Positions 30,309 through 40,996 of a DNA stretch of 64,000 nt are shown here, piece after piece. The stretch's first letter is position 1. Each line of letters opens with the position of its first letter. Origin of the DNA: Sphingomonas lutea (GTDB lineage: Bacteria; Pseudomonadota; Alphaproteobacteria; Sphingomonadales; Sphingomonadaceae); contig NZ_CP060718.1 of the NCBI RefSeq assembly GCF_014396785.1, positions 1,074,501 to 1,138,500 on the forward strand. The letters run 5' to 3'. The translations under genes and the position numbers were made by a program. The notes under the pieces are model-generated. The model had not been told where the DNA came from, made no database searches, and saw nothing but the letters and a program-made list of their open reading frames with translations.

Positions 30309-31310
30309 ATGGCGGGACCGACCTCCACCATGCGCGCGATCGTCGCGCCGCAGCCCGATGGCGCGGAGGAACTGGTGCTGGTCGAGCGGCCGGTGCCGCG
30401 GCCGGGCGCGGGCGAGGTGCTGATCCGCGTCGCGGCGGCGGGGATCAACCGCCCGGACATCCTGCAGCGGCGCGGGCTCTACCCGCCGCCGCCGGGCGCG
30501 CCCGACATCCTCGGGCTCGAAGTGGCGGGCGAGATCGTCGAGGCAGGGGAGGGCGCGGAGCCGTTCGTCGGCCAGCGCGTCTGCGCGCTCGTCGCGGGCG
30601 GGGGCTATGCCGAATATTGCATTGCGCCCGCAGGCACCTGCCTGCCGGTGCCCGATGCGCTGACGCTGATCGAAGCGGCGGCAATGCCCGAGACGCTGTT
30701 CACCGTCTGGGTCAATCTGTTCGAACGCGGGTTCGCTGCGGACGGCGATTGGGTGCTCGTCCACGGCGGCACCAGCGGAATCGGCACGATGGCCATCGCG
30801 CTCGGCCAATTGTTCGGCCTCAACGTCATCGTAACCTGCGGCAGCGACGCCAAATGCGCCGCGGCGCTGGAGCTGGGGGCGAAAGCGGCGGTCAACTACC
30901 GCACGCAGGATTTCGTCGAAGTCGCGCGGCGGCTGAGCGGCGGCGACGGGGTGGCGGTCGTGCTCGACATGGTCGGCGGCGACTATCTGCCGCGCAACCT
31001 CGCCGCGCTGGCCGACGACGGGCGCCACGTATCGATCGCCTTCCAGCGCGGGGCCAAGGCCGAAATCTTGATCCCCGACATCATGCGCCGACGGCTGATG
31101 CTGACCGGATCGACGCTTCGTCCGCGCTCGATCGACTTCAAGACGATGGTCGCGGACGAGATCGGCAAGGCCGTCTGGCCCTATGTCGAGGGCGGACGCC
31201 TGAAGCCGGTGATCGACCGCGTCTATCCGCTTGGCGAGGCAGCTGTGGCGCATGCGCGGATGGAAGCGGGCGAACATATCGGCAAGATCGTGCTCAGCAT
31301 CGAATCATAG
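30309..31310 (+). CDS. NAD(P)H-quinone oxidoreductase (zinc-independent MDR family)
   Basis: 333-aa medium-chain reductase. N-terminal GroES-like domain (GEVLIRVAAAGINRPDILQRRGLYPPPPGAPDILGLEVAGEI), nucleotide-binding Rossmann fold with VLVHGGTSGIGTMAIALGQ, and a C-terminal EAAVAHARMEAGEHIGKIVL signature. The GxYPxPPGxPxxxGLE motif is that of PIG3/quinone oxidoreductase-like enzymes, which reduce quinones by one or two electrons using NADPH. The ATG at 30309 follows GAAGG and gives an N-terminus eight residues before MRAIV, as in relatives. Terminator at 31356. Confidence 0.93.
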   Translation: MAGPTSTMRAIVAPQPDGAEELVLVERPVPRPGAGEVLIRVAAAGINRPDILQRRGLYPPPPGAPDILGLEVAGEIVEAGEGAEPFVGQRVCALVAGGGYAEYCIAPAGTCLPVPDALTLIEAAAMPETLFTVWVNLFERGFAADGDWVLVHGGTSGIGTMAIALGQLFGLNVIVTCGSDAKCAAALELGAKAAVNYRTQDFVEVARRLSGGDGVAVVLDMVGGDYLPRNLAALADDGRHVSIAFQRGAKAEILIPDIMRRRLMLTGSTLRPRSIDFKTMVADEIGKAVWPYVEGGRLKPVIDRVYPLGEAAVAHARMEAGEHIGKIVLSIES

Positions 31311-31355
31311 CGCCTTGCCCCCGGGGCGGGGCGGGTTTACATCGCGCGCCAAGCC

Positions 31356-31390
31356 GGCCGCTCCGTGAAGGGGCGGCCCTATTCGTTTTT
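31356..31390 (+). terminator. Intrinsic terminator after the quinone oxidoreductase gene
   Basis: Stem GGCCGCTCC (31356-31364) with GGGGCGGCC (31370-31378), one wobble pair, then CTATTCGTTTTT ending at 31390. Separates the oxidoreductase from trcR. Confidence 0.7.
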
Positions 31391-31410
31391 GACGCTGGAG
31401 AATTTTTGTC

Positions 31411-32124
31411 ATGGCCCAGTCCGTGCAGCCTCTGATGCCCCATGCGACCGCCGCCTGGCTGGTCGAGAACAGCTCGCTCACCTTCGAGCAGATCGCCGAA
31501 TTTTGCGGGCTCCATATCCTCGAGATCCAGGCGATTGCCGACGATACGGCGGCGACCAAGCTGACCGGGCGCGATCCGATCCGCGCCGGCGAGCTCACCC
31601 ACGAGGAAATCGAGAAGGGCCAGGCCGACCCCGATTATGTCCTCCAGATGCACAAGGCGCCCGATCCGGTGCGCCGCACCAAGGGCCCGCGCTACACGCC
31701 GGTCAGCAAGCGCCAGGACAAGCCCGACGGGATCGCCTGGATCATCCGCAACCACCCCGACGTGACCGATGGCCAGATCAGCAAGCTGATCGGCACCACG
31801 CGCACGACCATCGCCGCGATCCGCGACCGCAGCCACTGGAACATCGCCAACATCACGCCGAAGGACCCGGTAACGCTCGGCCTGACCAGCCAGCGCGAGC
31901 TCGACGCCGCCGTGGCCAAGGCGGCCAAGGCGAAGGGCATCGAGGCGCCGGTCGATACGCGCTTCGAGGGCGATCGCGATGCCCTCATCGTGCAGCTGCG
32001 CCAGGAGCGCGAGCAGCATGCGCGCGACGCCGAAGCGGCACTTGCCGCGGAAAGCGGCGAGCCGCAGCCGGACGATATTTTTCCCGGCATCCGCGACCCG
32101 TTCAAGCCGACGCCGGCGGCTTGA
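31411..32124 (+). CDS. trcR: Cell cycle transcriptional regulator TrcR (DUF1013)
   Basis: 237-aa alphaproteobacterial regulator. The family features are complete: MPHATAAWLVENSSLTFEQIAEFCGLH, a first helix-turn-helix at the N-terminus, DPDYVLQMHKAPDPVRRTKGPRYTPVSKRQDKPDGIAWIIRNHP, and a second HTH-like segment DGQISKLIGTTRTTIAAIRDRSHWN. A C-terminal helix follows, then the tail PDDIFPGIRDPFKP. In Caulobacter this protein is associated with RNA polymerase and cell-cycle transcription. It stands alone behind a terminator and ahead of the xseB-ispA-coaD operon. Confidence 0.92.
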   Translation: MAQSVQPLMPHATAAWLVENSSLTFEQIAEFCGLHILEIQAIADDTAATKLTGRDPIRAGELTHEEIEKGQADPDYVLQMHKAPDPVRRTKGPRYTPVSKRQDKPDGIAWIIRNHPDVTDGQISKLIGTTRTTIAAIRDRSHWNIANITPKDPVTLGLTSQRELDAAVAKAAKAKGIEAPVDTRFEGDRDALIVQLRQEREQHARDAEAALAAESGEPQPDDIFPGIRDPFKPTPAA

Positions 32125-32166
32125 GCGCGCCTTGATTTGGGCCCGGCGGTCGCTCATTGCTGAATC

Positions 32167-32409
32167 ATGGACGCTGCGGACGCCAGCCAGCTGAGTTTCG
32201 AGGATGCGCTCAAGCGCCTCGAGGAGATCGTGCGCACGCTCGAGAAGGGCGAGGCGCCGCTCGACCGATCGATCGAGCTGTACCAGGAGGGTGACCGGCT
32301 GAAGCGCCATTGCGAGGCGCGGCTGCGCGATGCCCAGGCACGGATTGAGCAGATCTCGCTCGGCAGCGATGGGCAGCCGACCGGGCTGCGGCCGTTCGAT
32401 GCCGGTTGA
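32167..32409 (+). CDS. xseB: Exodeoxyribonuclease VII small subunit
   Basis: 80 aa, normal length. [55 protein letters not shown] is the whole XseB helical hairpin that binds the large subunit XseA. The large-subunit gene is not in the window. It overlaps the ispA start by about 11 bases, so the two are translationally coupled, the common alphaproteobacterial xseB-ispA arrangement. Confidence 0.95.
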   Translation: MDAADASQLSFEDALKRLEEIVRTLEKGEAPLDRSIELYQEGDRLKRHCEARLRDAQARIEQISLGSDGQPTGLRPFDAG

Positions 32410-33313
32410 AACGATCGACCGCAGCGCGACCGACATGAAGGCCGAAGCCGCTCAGGTTTCGGCGGACATCGACGCCTTTTTCGATGGCTTGCTGACCCCC
32501 GTCCAGGACGGGCGCGAGCGTCTGTTCGCGGCGATGCGCCATGCCGCGCTGGGCGGCGGCAAACGCCTTCGCCCCTTGCTGACGGTCGCCGCATCGCGCC
32601 TGTTCGCGATCGACCGCGACCGTGCGTTGCGAGTCGGCGGGGCGATCGAGGCAATCCACGTCTATTCGCTGATCCATGACGATCTGCCGTGCATGGACGA
32701 TGCCGAGCTGCGCCGCGGCAAGCCTACGGTGCACACGGTCTTTGGGGAGGCCGATGCGGTGCTTGCCGGCGACAGCCTGCACGCGCTGGCATTCGAGATC
32801 CTGGCCGATCCGGCGACTCATGAAGACCCGTGGGTGCGGTCCGACCTGGTGCTCGAGCTGGCGCGGGCGGCGGGCACGTCGGGCATGGCCGGCGGGCAGA
32901 TGATGGACCTTGCCGCCGAGGGCCAGGCGCTCGACCTGCCGGCAATTACCCGGCTTCAGCAGCTCAAGACCGGCGCGCTGATCGAATATGCGGTCGAGGC
33001 GGCGTGCATCATGGCCAAGCTGCCCGCGGACGCGCGCACGCCCTATCGCGGCTATGCACGTAACGTCGGGCTGGCGTTCCAGATCGCCGACGACCTGATC
33101 GACCATAACGGCGACACCGCCGCGGCGGGCAAGCCCACGGGGCGCGACGCCGAGGCCGGCAAGGCGACCTTCGTGTCCCTGCTGGGCGAGGACCGCGCGC
33201 GGCAACAGGCGCAAATGCTGATCGAGCAGGCGATCGAGCACCTCGCCGATCATGGCGATGAAGCCGACCTGCTGCGGGGAATCGCGCAATATGCGGTGGC
33301 GAGGAATCATTGA
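32399..33313 (+). CDS. ispA: Farnesyl diphosphate synthase
   Basis: 304-aa prenyltransferase making C15 diphosphate from IPP and DMAPP/GPP in the cytoplasm, feeding quinone, carotenoid and undecaprenyl synthesis. First aspartate-rich motif [18 protein letters not shown], second motif [21 protein letters not shown] substrate-binding arginines, and [10 protein letters not shown]. The ATG at 32399 overlaps the end of xseB; ATG 32435 would make a shorter N-terminus. Ends in a 1-base overlap (TGATG-type) with coaD. Confidence 0.95.
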   Translation: MPVETIDRSATDMKAEAAQVSADIDAFFDGLLTPVQDGRERLFAAMRHAALGGGKRLRPLLTVAASRLFAIDRDRALRVGGAIEAIHVYSLIHDDLPCMDDAELRRGKPTVHTVFGEADAVLAGDSLHALAFEILADPATHEDPWVRSDLVLELARAAGTSGMAGGQMMDLAAEGQALDLPAITRLQQLKTGALIEYAVEAACIMAKLPADARTPYRGYARNVGLAFQIADDLIDHNGDTAAAGKPTGRDAEAGKATFVSLLGEDRARQQAQMLIEQAIEHLADHGDEADLLRGIAQYAVARNH

Positions 33314-33798
33314 TGAAGACTGCGGTCTACCCCGGCACGTTCGATCCCATCACGCTCGGCCACCTCGATATCATCCGGCGCGGGGTGCATCTGGTCGACA
33401 AGCTGGTGATCGGGGTCACCACCAACCCGTCCAAGGAGCCGATGTTCTCGGTCGCGCAGCGGCTCGACATGGTTCGGCGCGAGATCACGGAAATTCCCGG
33501 CAATATCGAGGTGGTCGAGTTCGATTCGCTGCTGATGGATTTCGCCGAGGCGCAGGGCGCGTCGATGATCCTGCGCGGACTGCGCGCGGTCGCCGATTTC
33601 GAATATGAATTCCAGATGGCGGGCATGAACCAGCAATTGAACGACGATATCGAGACCGTCTTCCTGATGGCCGACGTGTCGCTGCAGCCAATCGCGTCCA
33701 AGCTGGTCAAGGAAATCGCGCGCTTCGGCGGCAAGATCGACAAGTTCGTGCCGCCCCGCGTGGCGGAGGACGTGCGGCGCCATCTCGGCCAGCGTTAA
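33313..33798 (+). CDS. coaD: Phosphopantetheine adenylyltransferase
   Basis: 161 aa. Catalyses the fourth step of coenzyme A synthesis (4'-phosphopantetheine + ATP to dephospho-CoA). The nucleotidyltransferase HxGH motif is in TFDPITLGHLDII; RGLRAVADFEYEFQMAGMN is the substrate-binding block; SKLVKEIARFGG corresponds to the ISSS-type end motif, here starting LQPIASKLVKE. The start overlaps the ispA stop, so xseB-ispA-coaD form one tight transcript. Confidence 0.96.
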   Translation: MKTAVYPGTFDPITLGHLDIIRRGVHLVDKLVIGVTTNPSKEPMFSVAQRLDMVRREITEIPGNIEVVEFDSLLMDFAEAQGASMILRGLRAVADFEYEFQMAGMNQQLNDDIETVFLMADVSLQPIASKLVKEIARFGGKIDKFVPPRVAEDVRRHLGQR

Positions 33799-33853
33799 GG
33801 CGGCTTTCAGGCGCGAGGCCGCAGGCCGCGGCGGCTATTCGGGAGGGTGAAGG

Positions 33854-34462
33854 GTGTTTGCCAAGTCGTTGCTGATGGGGCCGCTGCTGGCCGTGGGTCT
33901 GGCCAGCGCTGCGTTCGGCCAGGCGGTGCCCTCGATCGCGCCGCCGCCGGCGGTCGCGGCCAACCCGGCGAACAAGCTGACGCTCAGCCTATCGAACGGC
34001 GGCACGGTGGTGATCCTACTGCGCCCCGATTTGGCGCCCAACCACGTCGCGCGGATTCAGTCGCTGGTACGGCGCGGCTTCTACAACGGCCTCATCTTCC
34101 ACCGCGTTGTGCCCGATTTCATGGCCCAGGGCGGGGACCCGACGGGGACGGGCGAGGGCGGATCGGACCTGCCCGACCTCAAGGCCGAATTCACCTCGGT
34201 CCCGTTCCTGCGCGGGACGGTCGGTGCAGCGCGCACCGAGGCGCCGGATACGGCCAACAGCCAGTTCTTCATCATGTTCGTGCCCAACGCCAATCTCGAC
34301 GGTAATTACACCGTGCTGGGCCGGGTGATCTCGGGCATGGACGCGGTCGACAAGATCGCGCCGGGCGAGCCGCCCGCCGAGCCCACGAAAATTGTGACCG
34401 CGAAGCTGGGGGCTAAGGCCCGCGTGCATGCGCGTTGCCGACTTCGATTTCGACCTTCCTAA
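33854..34462 (+). CDS. Peptidyl-prolyl cis-trans isomerase, cyclophilin type, exported
   Basis: 202 aa with a signal peptide ([19 protein letters not shown]). Cyclophilin core: [37 protein letters not shown] with the catalytic Arg and FHRV, then ANSQFFIMF and [18 protein letters not shown] start at 33854 with GGGAGG upstream. It probably assists protein folding in the periplasm. Oddity: after [10 protein letters not shown] the frame runs 13 residues past a place where the homologues end and overlaps queA by 35 bases; one extra G in the run at 34409-34413 would give a stop directly (TAKLGG) and remove the overlap, so a missing base is suspected. Confidence 0.92.
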   Translation: MFAKSLLMGPLLAVGLASAAFGQAVPSIAPPPAVAANPANKLTLSLSNGGTVVILLRPDLAPNHVARIQSLVRRGFYNGLIFHRVVPDFMAQGGDPTGTGEGGSDLPDLKAEFTSVPFLRGTVGAARTEAPDTANSQFFIMFVPNANLDGNYTVLGRVISGMDAVDKIAPGEPPAEPTKIVTAKLGAKARVHARCRLRFRPS

Positions 34463-35465
34463 CGATCGGATCGCGCTTCGCCCCGCGCGGCCGCGGGATA
34501 GCGCGCGCCTGCTAAAGGTCGCCGGCGGTGTCATTTCCGATCATGAGGTGCTCGACCTTCCGGGCATGCTCCGGCCCGGTGACGTTCTGGTGTTCAACGA
34601 TACCAAGGTCATTCCCGCGCAGCTCGAGGGGAGGCGCGGGGAGGCGTCGATCGGCGCCACGCTGCACAAGCGCGAAGGGCCGCGCGAATATTGGGCGTTC
34701 CTGCGTAATGCGCGCCGCGCGCGGGTCGGTGACGCGATCGATTTCGGCGCAGGGGTCGCGGCTTCGGTGGTCGAGAAGGCCGACGATGGCTCCGCCCTGC
34801 TCTGTTTTCATGGCGAGGAACCGCTGGAACTGCTGCTCGAACGCGCGGGGCAGATGCCGCTGCCGCCTTATATCGCCAGCAAGCGCGCGATCGACGATGC
34901 CGACCGCGCCGACTACCAGACTTTGTTCGCGCGCGAAGAGGGGGCGGTGGCGGCGCCGACCGCGGCGCTGCACTTCACCGACCGTCTGATCGCCGCGCTC
35001 GATGCGCGCGGCGTGAAGCGCGAAACGCTGACCCTGCACGTCGGCGCGGGCACCTTCCTTCCGGTCAAAAGCGAGACTGTCGCCGAACATCGCATGCACG
35101 CCGAATGGGGGCGGATCGATGCGGCGACGGCCGAGCGCCTCAACGCCGCGCGGCGCGCGGGCGGGCGGATCGTCGCCGTGGGCACGACTTCGCTACGCTT
35201 GCTGGAAAGCGCGGCGGGCGACGACGGCAGCATCGCGCCGTTCGAAGGCGATACCGCAATCTTCATCACGCCGGGCTATCGCTTCAAGGCGATCGACGGG
35301 CTGATGACCAACTTCCATTTGCCGCGGTCGACATTGTTCATGCTGGTCAGCGCACTCATGACCATCGGCACTATGCAGCGCGCCTACGCCCATGCCATCG
35401 CGAATGGATATCGATTCTACAGCTACGGCGACGCCAGCCTGTTGCTGCCGGGTGGAGACGCATGA
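34428..35465 (+). CDS. queA: S-adenosylmethionine:tRNA ribosyltransferase-isomerase
   Basis: 345 aa. Transfers and rearranges the ribose of SAM onto 7-aminomethyl-7-deazaguanine in tRNA, giving epoxyqueuosine. The family signatures are all present: [51 protein letters not shown]...[49 protein letters not shown], and [11 protein letters not shown]. The partner tgt lies 3.4 kb downstream, behind three other genes, instead of adjacent. Overlaps the next gene (35462) by 4 bases. Confidence 0.97.
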   Translation: MRVADFDFDLPNDRIALRPARPRDSARLLKVAGGVISDHEVLDLPGMLRPGDVLVFNDTKVIPAQLEGRRGEASIGATLHKREGPREYWAFLRNARRARVGDAIDFGAGVAASVVEKADDGSALLCFHGEEPLELLLERAGQMPLPPYIASKRAIDDADRADYQTLFAREEGAVAAPTAALHFTDRLIAALDARGVKRETLTLHVGAGTFLPVKSETVAEHRMHAEWGRIDAATAERLNAARRAGGRIVAVGTTSLRLLESAAGDDGSIAPFEGDTAIFITPGYRFKAIDGLMTNFHLPRSTLFMLVSALMTIGTMQRAYAHAIANGYRFYSYGDASLLLPGGDA

Positions 35466-35974
35466 TGCGATTGCGACGGACGACGGCCGGACTGATTGCT
35501 CTTGCGGCGGCCTGCCCTGCGTTCGCGCAGGCCGATCCCCATGCCGGCCACACGCAGCATGCCCCGGCGGCGACGCCTGCCGTCGATCCCGACATCGACG
35601 CCTTCGTCTGCACCTATTTCGGAACGGTCGAGAAGGGCGATCCGGCCGAAATCCTGGCGACGATCGACCAGGATTTCGTGATGAAACGGCCGACCGGCGC
35701 ACCGATCACCGACCGCGCGCAGCTGCAGCAGGCGCTTGAAGCCCTGCGCGGGCGGGTGCAGCAGACGATCCGCTGGCAGACGCTGGAGACTCATGTCCAC
35801 GGCGATTGGGCATGGGCGCGGGTCGCGGAAACATCGGTGCACAAACCGCGCGCGGGCGGCACGCCACGAACGTTCGACGGATCGCATCTGATGATCCTGC
35901 GCAAGGACGGCGGTCGGTGGCTGTTGCATCGCGATTATGGCGCGCTGAACGCCGGGCCGGCGGCAACGCGCTAA
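35462..35974 (+). CDS. Exported NTF2-like (SnoaL/DUF4440-type) protein
   Basis: 170 aa with a signal peptide ([19 protein letters not shown]), then a histidine-rich linker ([14 protein letters not shown]) and a cone-shaped NTF2-like domain: [57 protein letters not shown]. Such domains serve as small-molecule-binding pockets or enzymes; no catalytic residues are identified. ATGA overlap with queA means co-translation, so it may have a role or merely share expression with queA. Confidence 0.85.
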   Translation: MMRLRRTTAGLIALAAACPAFAQADPHAGHTQHAPAATPAVDPDIDAFVCTYFGTVEKGDPAEILATIDQDFVMKRPTGAPITDRAQLQQALEALRGRVQQTIRWQTLETHVHGDWAWARVAETSVHKPRAGGTPRTFDGSHLMILRKDGGRWLLHRDYGALNAGPAATR

Positions 35975-36038
35975 GCTTTCGCTAACCATCTTCGTTAGGC
36001 GGCCATGCGCATCGGCCGGTTAACATGGGCGTTGCCGA

Positions 36039-37397
36039 ATGCTGCACCAGGTCATCCTTCCGCCGTCAACGGCCACTGCCGTCACCCGCGCCGAAATCGT
36101 CGCGGCCTTCAGCTATGCACTCGACATCACCGAGGGGCAGCCCGCCGGCCATTGCATCCGCGCCTGCTGGATCGGCTTCCAGGTCGGGCGCGAACTCGGG
36201 CTTAGCGACGCCGAGCTCAACGACCTTTATTACACGCTGCTGCTGAAAGACCTCGGCTGCAGCAGCAATGCCGCGCGCATTTGCGAGCTTTACGAAGCCG
36301 ACGATCGCGCCTTCAAGCAGGGCTACAAGACGGTCGGCAACAGCCTCGCCGCGACGCTGCACTTCGTCTTTGCCAAAACCGCGCAGGGCCGCCCGGCGCT
36401 GCGCCGCGCGGCGGCGATCGGCAACATCCTCAAGAATGGCGATGCAATCGCGCAGGAACTGATCGTCGCGCGCTGCACGCGCGGCGCCGACATCGCGCGC
36501 TCGCTGCGCTTTTCGGACGCAATATGCGACGGCATCTACCGCCTCGACGAACATTGGGACGGGTCAGGACGGCCGGGCCGGCTGCGCGGCGATGCGATCC
36601 CGCTGGCCGCGCGGATCGCGCTGCTGGCGCAGGTGGTCGACGTGTTCCACACGCATGCGGGGCGTGCGGCGGCGATGGACGAAGCCACGCGACGTTCCGG
36701 GAACTGGTTCGACCCCGAACTGGTCGTTGCGCTGCATCGCGTCGCAAACCGCGACGGCTTCTGGGCGACGCTCCGATCGCCGGTGATCGAACAGCGCGTC
36801 GTTCGGCTTGCGCCCGAAGCGGAAGCCATTTCGGTCGACGACGCTTATCTCGACGCCATCGCCGCTGCCTTCGGCCAGGTGATCGACGCCAAGAGCCCGT
36901 TCACGTCGGGACATTCGGGCCGCGTCGCCGATCTGACCGACGCGATCGCCGCAAAGATGGGCATGCTCGGCCCGCGCCGGGCGTGGCTGCGCCGCGCCGC
37001 CTTCCTGCACGACATCGGCAAGCTCGGCGTGTCCAACGCCATCCTTGACAAGCCCGCCGGCCTCAACAGCGACGAATGGGTCGAAATGCGCGCGCACGCG
37101 GCACATACGCGCGCGATCCTCGGCCGGATCGGCGTGTTCGTCGACCTCGCCGACGTCGCCGCGGCGCACCACGAGCGGCTCGACGGTTGCGGCTATCCGC
37201 TCGGCATCGGCGAAGCGCAAATCTCGCGCGAGACGCGCATCATCACGGTGTGCGATTTCTACGATGCGCTAACCGCCGACCGCCCCTACCGCAGCGCGCT
37301 GCCGGTCGAGGAGGCGCTGCGGATCATGCAGCAGGAAGTCGGCCGCGCGATCGATCCGCAATGCTTCGAAGCGCTACGTGCGATCGCCGAAAGTTGA
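36039..37397 (+). CDS. HD-GYP domain protein with tandem HD domains
   Basis: 452 aa. The N-terminal half is an HD-like domain (residues 20-260) that has lost the canonical HD metal pair but keeps IYRLDEHWDGSGRPGRLRGDAIPLAARI. The C-terminal half (about 270-452) is a standard HD-GYP phosphodiesterase domain: GHSGRVADLTDAIA, HDIGKLG at 324-330, HHERLDGCGYP at 377-387 (GYP present), and VCDFYDALTADRPYR. It likely hydrolyses cyclic di-GMP; no sensor or receiver domain is visible. It separates queA from tgt. The ATG at 36039 is the first in frame; ribosome-binding site weak. Confidence 0.92.
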   Translation: MLHQVILPPSTATAVTRAEIVAAFSYALDITEGQPAGHCIRACWIGFQVGRELGLSDAELNDLYYTLLLKDLGCSSNAARICELYEADDRAFKQGYKTVGNSLAATLHFVFAKTAQGRPALRRAAAIGNILKNGDAIAQELIVARCTRGADIARSLRFSDAICDGIYRLDEHWDGSGRPGRLRGDAIPLAARIALLAQVVDVFHTHAGRAAAMDEATRRSGNWFDPELVVALHRVANRDGFWATLRSPVIEQRVVRLAPEAEAISVDDAYLDAIAAAFGQVIDAKSPFTSGHSGRVADLTDAIAAKMGMLGPRRAWLRRAAFLHDIGKLGVSNAILDKPAGLNSDEWVEMRAHAAHTRAILGRIGVFVDLADVAAAHHERLDGCGYPLGIGEAQISRETRIITVCDFYDALTADRPYRSALPVEEALRIMQQEVGRAIDPQCFEALRAIAES

Positions 37398-37489
37398 TTG
37401 AATGTTTGGCTGCGGCGAAGGGGGCCACGCTGCCTGTAGGCCGCTTCTGATCATGCGCGTTTTGCGCTATACAGAAGCGGGGGTGTCTG

Positions 37490-38719
37490 ATGTCACCACG
37501 CTGCCTGCTGATGCTCTCGCTGCTCCAGTTACTGGGCTGCACTGGATATGGCGGGCCAAGCAGGTGGAACCAGTTTCACGGCGACATCGGCAACAGCGGT
37601 CAGAAATTCGTCGCGACCATCCCGCCCGCGACAACCCGCAATTTTCAGCTGGCCCTTTCGGGTCGCGAGATCGTGTCGTCGTCCGTGGTCGCGCCAAGTG
37701 GCGATGTCGTCATCTCTACCTTCGAGCCGCCAATGCAGCCCGGCGGCCGGCGAAGCGCGCTCCATATCCTGACACCCGGGAACACGCCGTCCGTGAAATT
37801 ATCCTACCAGGGTGATGGCCAATTCTCGACCGCCGCGATCGACGATGCCGGAAATATTTACGTCGTGCTCGACCCTCCTGGCGAAGGCGATTGGGTGTTG
37901 CTCAGCCTCAATCCCGCAGGCCAGCTGCAGTGGCAGCGGAATTTCCGAAGCAACGGGCGCGCATTCGGGCCGCCTAAACTTTTACCATATCCTGGTGGGT
38001 CGATTCTGGTCGTGCCGAGCGCAGGCAACAAGATCAGCATCTTCAACGACCGCGGCGACCTCCTGCGGTCGGACTTTGTATGCGTGGTCGTGGAAGGAGG
38101 GTTGCGCAACCCGTTCGAGTTTAAGGTTCGCCCACTTGAATTCCCGCCGCCCTACTTTGAGGGCCCGGTGCCCGGCCTTGCGGTGTTCGAGGATAGCGGA
38201 CCCCGAAACGTCTACATGGCGATCCCGATCAATCGATGCGGGATCGCCTTTTATCAACTCCAGCTTGGCGCGACCGTCAAGGACATGCCTAGACTTATTC
38301 CAGCACCCAACCAGCACATCGAGGATGTGTATTATCGCTCGGCCGCGATTTCAGCCGACGGCGTGGCGATCGTTAGCGCCAGCGACGGAGAAGTGACCGG
38401 CTTCAACATTCGCACCGGGAAGCAGATCTTCAACCGCGCGCTAATCCGGCCCGAATATGGGGCGGAGATTGCATTCCTGCCGCTGGCGATCAACTTCGCC
38501 TATCTCCTGACCGACGAGAAACTTCACAAGGTCGATATCACGACCGGCATCGACGTCATTCCCGCAATACCCGTCTTGCACGGCTACGGCCTGGTGAGCA
38601 GCGCATCCTATTTGCACGTGGTCAGCGAAGGAAGATCAGAACCTTCGATTTCGACCTGCAACCTATCAACGAGCTGGACTATCCGCTGCAAAATCGCCCG
38701 CCGGCGCTCGGTCCGTTAG
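37490..38719 (+). CDS. PQQ-propeller-like lipoprotein with frameshifted C-terminus
   Basis: As read, 409 aa: lipoprotein signal (CLLMLSLLQLLGCTGYGG; lipobox LLGC), then WNQFHGDIGNSGQKF, the start typical of quinoprotein-type beta-propellers, and several VVAPSGDVVIST/DDAGNIYVVL blades. At about 38628-38638 the frame changes: the -1 frame continues RTFDFDLQPINELDYP... and ends LAGKDAVLHVFRPTN at 38778, a proper last blade, while the read frame degenerates to Ser/Arg-rich sequence. One base is missing compared with an intact gene. It is probably an extracytoplasmic protein of unknown binding role. The full intact gene would span 37490-38778. Confidence 0.75.
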   Translation: MSPRCLLMLSLLQLLGCTGYGGPSRWNQFHGDIGNSGQKFVATIPPATTRNFQLALSGREIVSSSVVAPSGDVVISTFEPPMQPGGRRSALHILTPGNTPSVKLSYQGDGQFSTAAIDDAGNIYVVLDPPGEGDWVLLSLNPAGQLQWQRNFRSNGRAFGPPKLLPYPGGSILVVPSAGNKISIFNDRGDLLRSDFVCVVVEGGLRNPFEFKVRPLEFPPPYFEGPVPGLAVFEDSGPRNVYMAIPINRCGIAFYQLQLGATVKDMPRLIPAPNQHIEDVYYRSAAISADGVAIVSASDGEVTGFNIRTGKQIFNRALIRPEYGAEIAFLPLAINFAYLLTDEKLHKVDITTGIDVIPAIPVLHGYGLVSSASYLHVVSEGRSEPSISTCNLSTSWTIRCKIARRRSVR

Positions 38720-38800
38720 GGGAGCTGTACCTGGCTGGAAAGGATGCCGTGCTTCACGTGTTCCGTCCGACCAATTGAGGGCGGTCAGGGGCTGAGATAG

Positions 38801-40016
<1,216 letters not shown>

Positions 40017-40020
40017 GGCT

Positions 40021-40923
40021 TCAGATCGCGTCGTCCTTGACCGCCTCGGCGCTATTCGCCGCGCCCTTGATCTTGTCTTCGGTGCGCAGGTCGAAGTCGC
40101 TGGCGTCGTGGCGCTCGTGGAGTTGCTCGCGTTCGTCGCCGGTCAGCTTGTTGACGATGCGGCCGCGCCTGACTGCGGGGCGAGCGTCGATCGCTTTCGC
40201 CCAACGCATGACATGCGCATATTCGTGCACGGCGAGGAATTCGCTGGCGCCTTCGTAGGTGCGGTTCAGCGCGACCCCGCCGTACCAGGGCCAGATGGCC
40301 ATGTCGGCGAGCGAATAATCGGCGCCGGCCACATATTCATGTTCGGCGAGGCGGCGGTTGAGGACGTCGAACTGGCGCTTGGCCTCCATCGCGTAGCGGT
40401 TGATCGGATATTCCTGCTTGGTCGGCGCGTAGGCGAAGAAATGGCCGAAGCCGCCGCCGAGGAAGGGCGCGCTGCCCATCTGCCAGAACAGCCAAGACAG
40501 GGTTTCCGCGCGCTCGGGGCCGGACGTGGGAAGAAATTCGCCGAACTTTTCCGCGAGATAGACGAGAATCGCGCCGGATTCGAAGATGCGAACCGGTTCG
40601 GGACCGCTGCGGTCGACCAGCGCGGGGATTTTGGAGTTGGGGTTGATGTCGACGAAGCCGCTGCCGAACTGATCGCCATCGCCGATACGGATCGGCCAGG
40701 CGTCATATTCGGCGTCGGGATGGCCGCGTTCGAGCAGTTCCTCGAACATGATCGCCACCTTTTGCCCATTGGGCGTGGCGAGCGAATAAAGCTGGAAAGG
40801 ATGCTTGCCGACCGGCAGCGGCTTGTCATGCGTGGCGCCGGCGATGGGGCGGTTGATGCTGGCGAACCGGCCGCCGCTCGGCGCGTCCCAGGTCCAGACC
40901 TTGGGCGGGATATAGTCGGTCAT
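40021..40923 (-). CDS. yghU: Glutathione-dependent disulfide-bond oxidoreductase YghU
   Basis: 300 aa. GST-fold, nu-class enzyme. The marker sequence ATHDKPLPVGKHPFQLYSLATPNGQKV is nearly the E. coli YghU signature, followed by FGSGFVDINPNSKIPALVD and a helical domain with YSLADMAIWPWYGG. Nu-class GSTs bind two glutathiones and reduce disulfides. The C-terminal 30 residues are charged (DEREQLHERHDASDFDLRTED). Convergent with tgt, sharing the repeat at 39954-40016 as a boundary. Confidence 0.94.
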   Translation of the reverse strand: MTDYIPPKVWTWDAPSGGRFASINRPIAGATHDKPLPVGKHPFQLYSLATPNGQKVAIMFEELLERGHPDAEYDAWPIRIGDGDQFGSGFVDINPNSKIPALVDRSGPEPVRIFESGAILVYLAEKFGEFLPTSGPERAETLSWLFWQMGSAPFLGGGFGHFFAYAPTKQEYPINRYAMEAKRQFDVLNRRLAEHEYVAGADYSLADMAIWPWYGGVALNRTYEGASEFLAVHEYAHVMRWAKAIDARPAVRRGRIVNKLTGDEREQLHERHDASDFDLRTEDKIKGAANSAEAVKDDAI

Positions 40924-40996
40924 TGTGCAGTCCCTTTTGCGTGTCGGGACCGAAGCTGGGAAGGCGCGCGACGCCTTTCCAGACACACGCATGTGC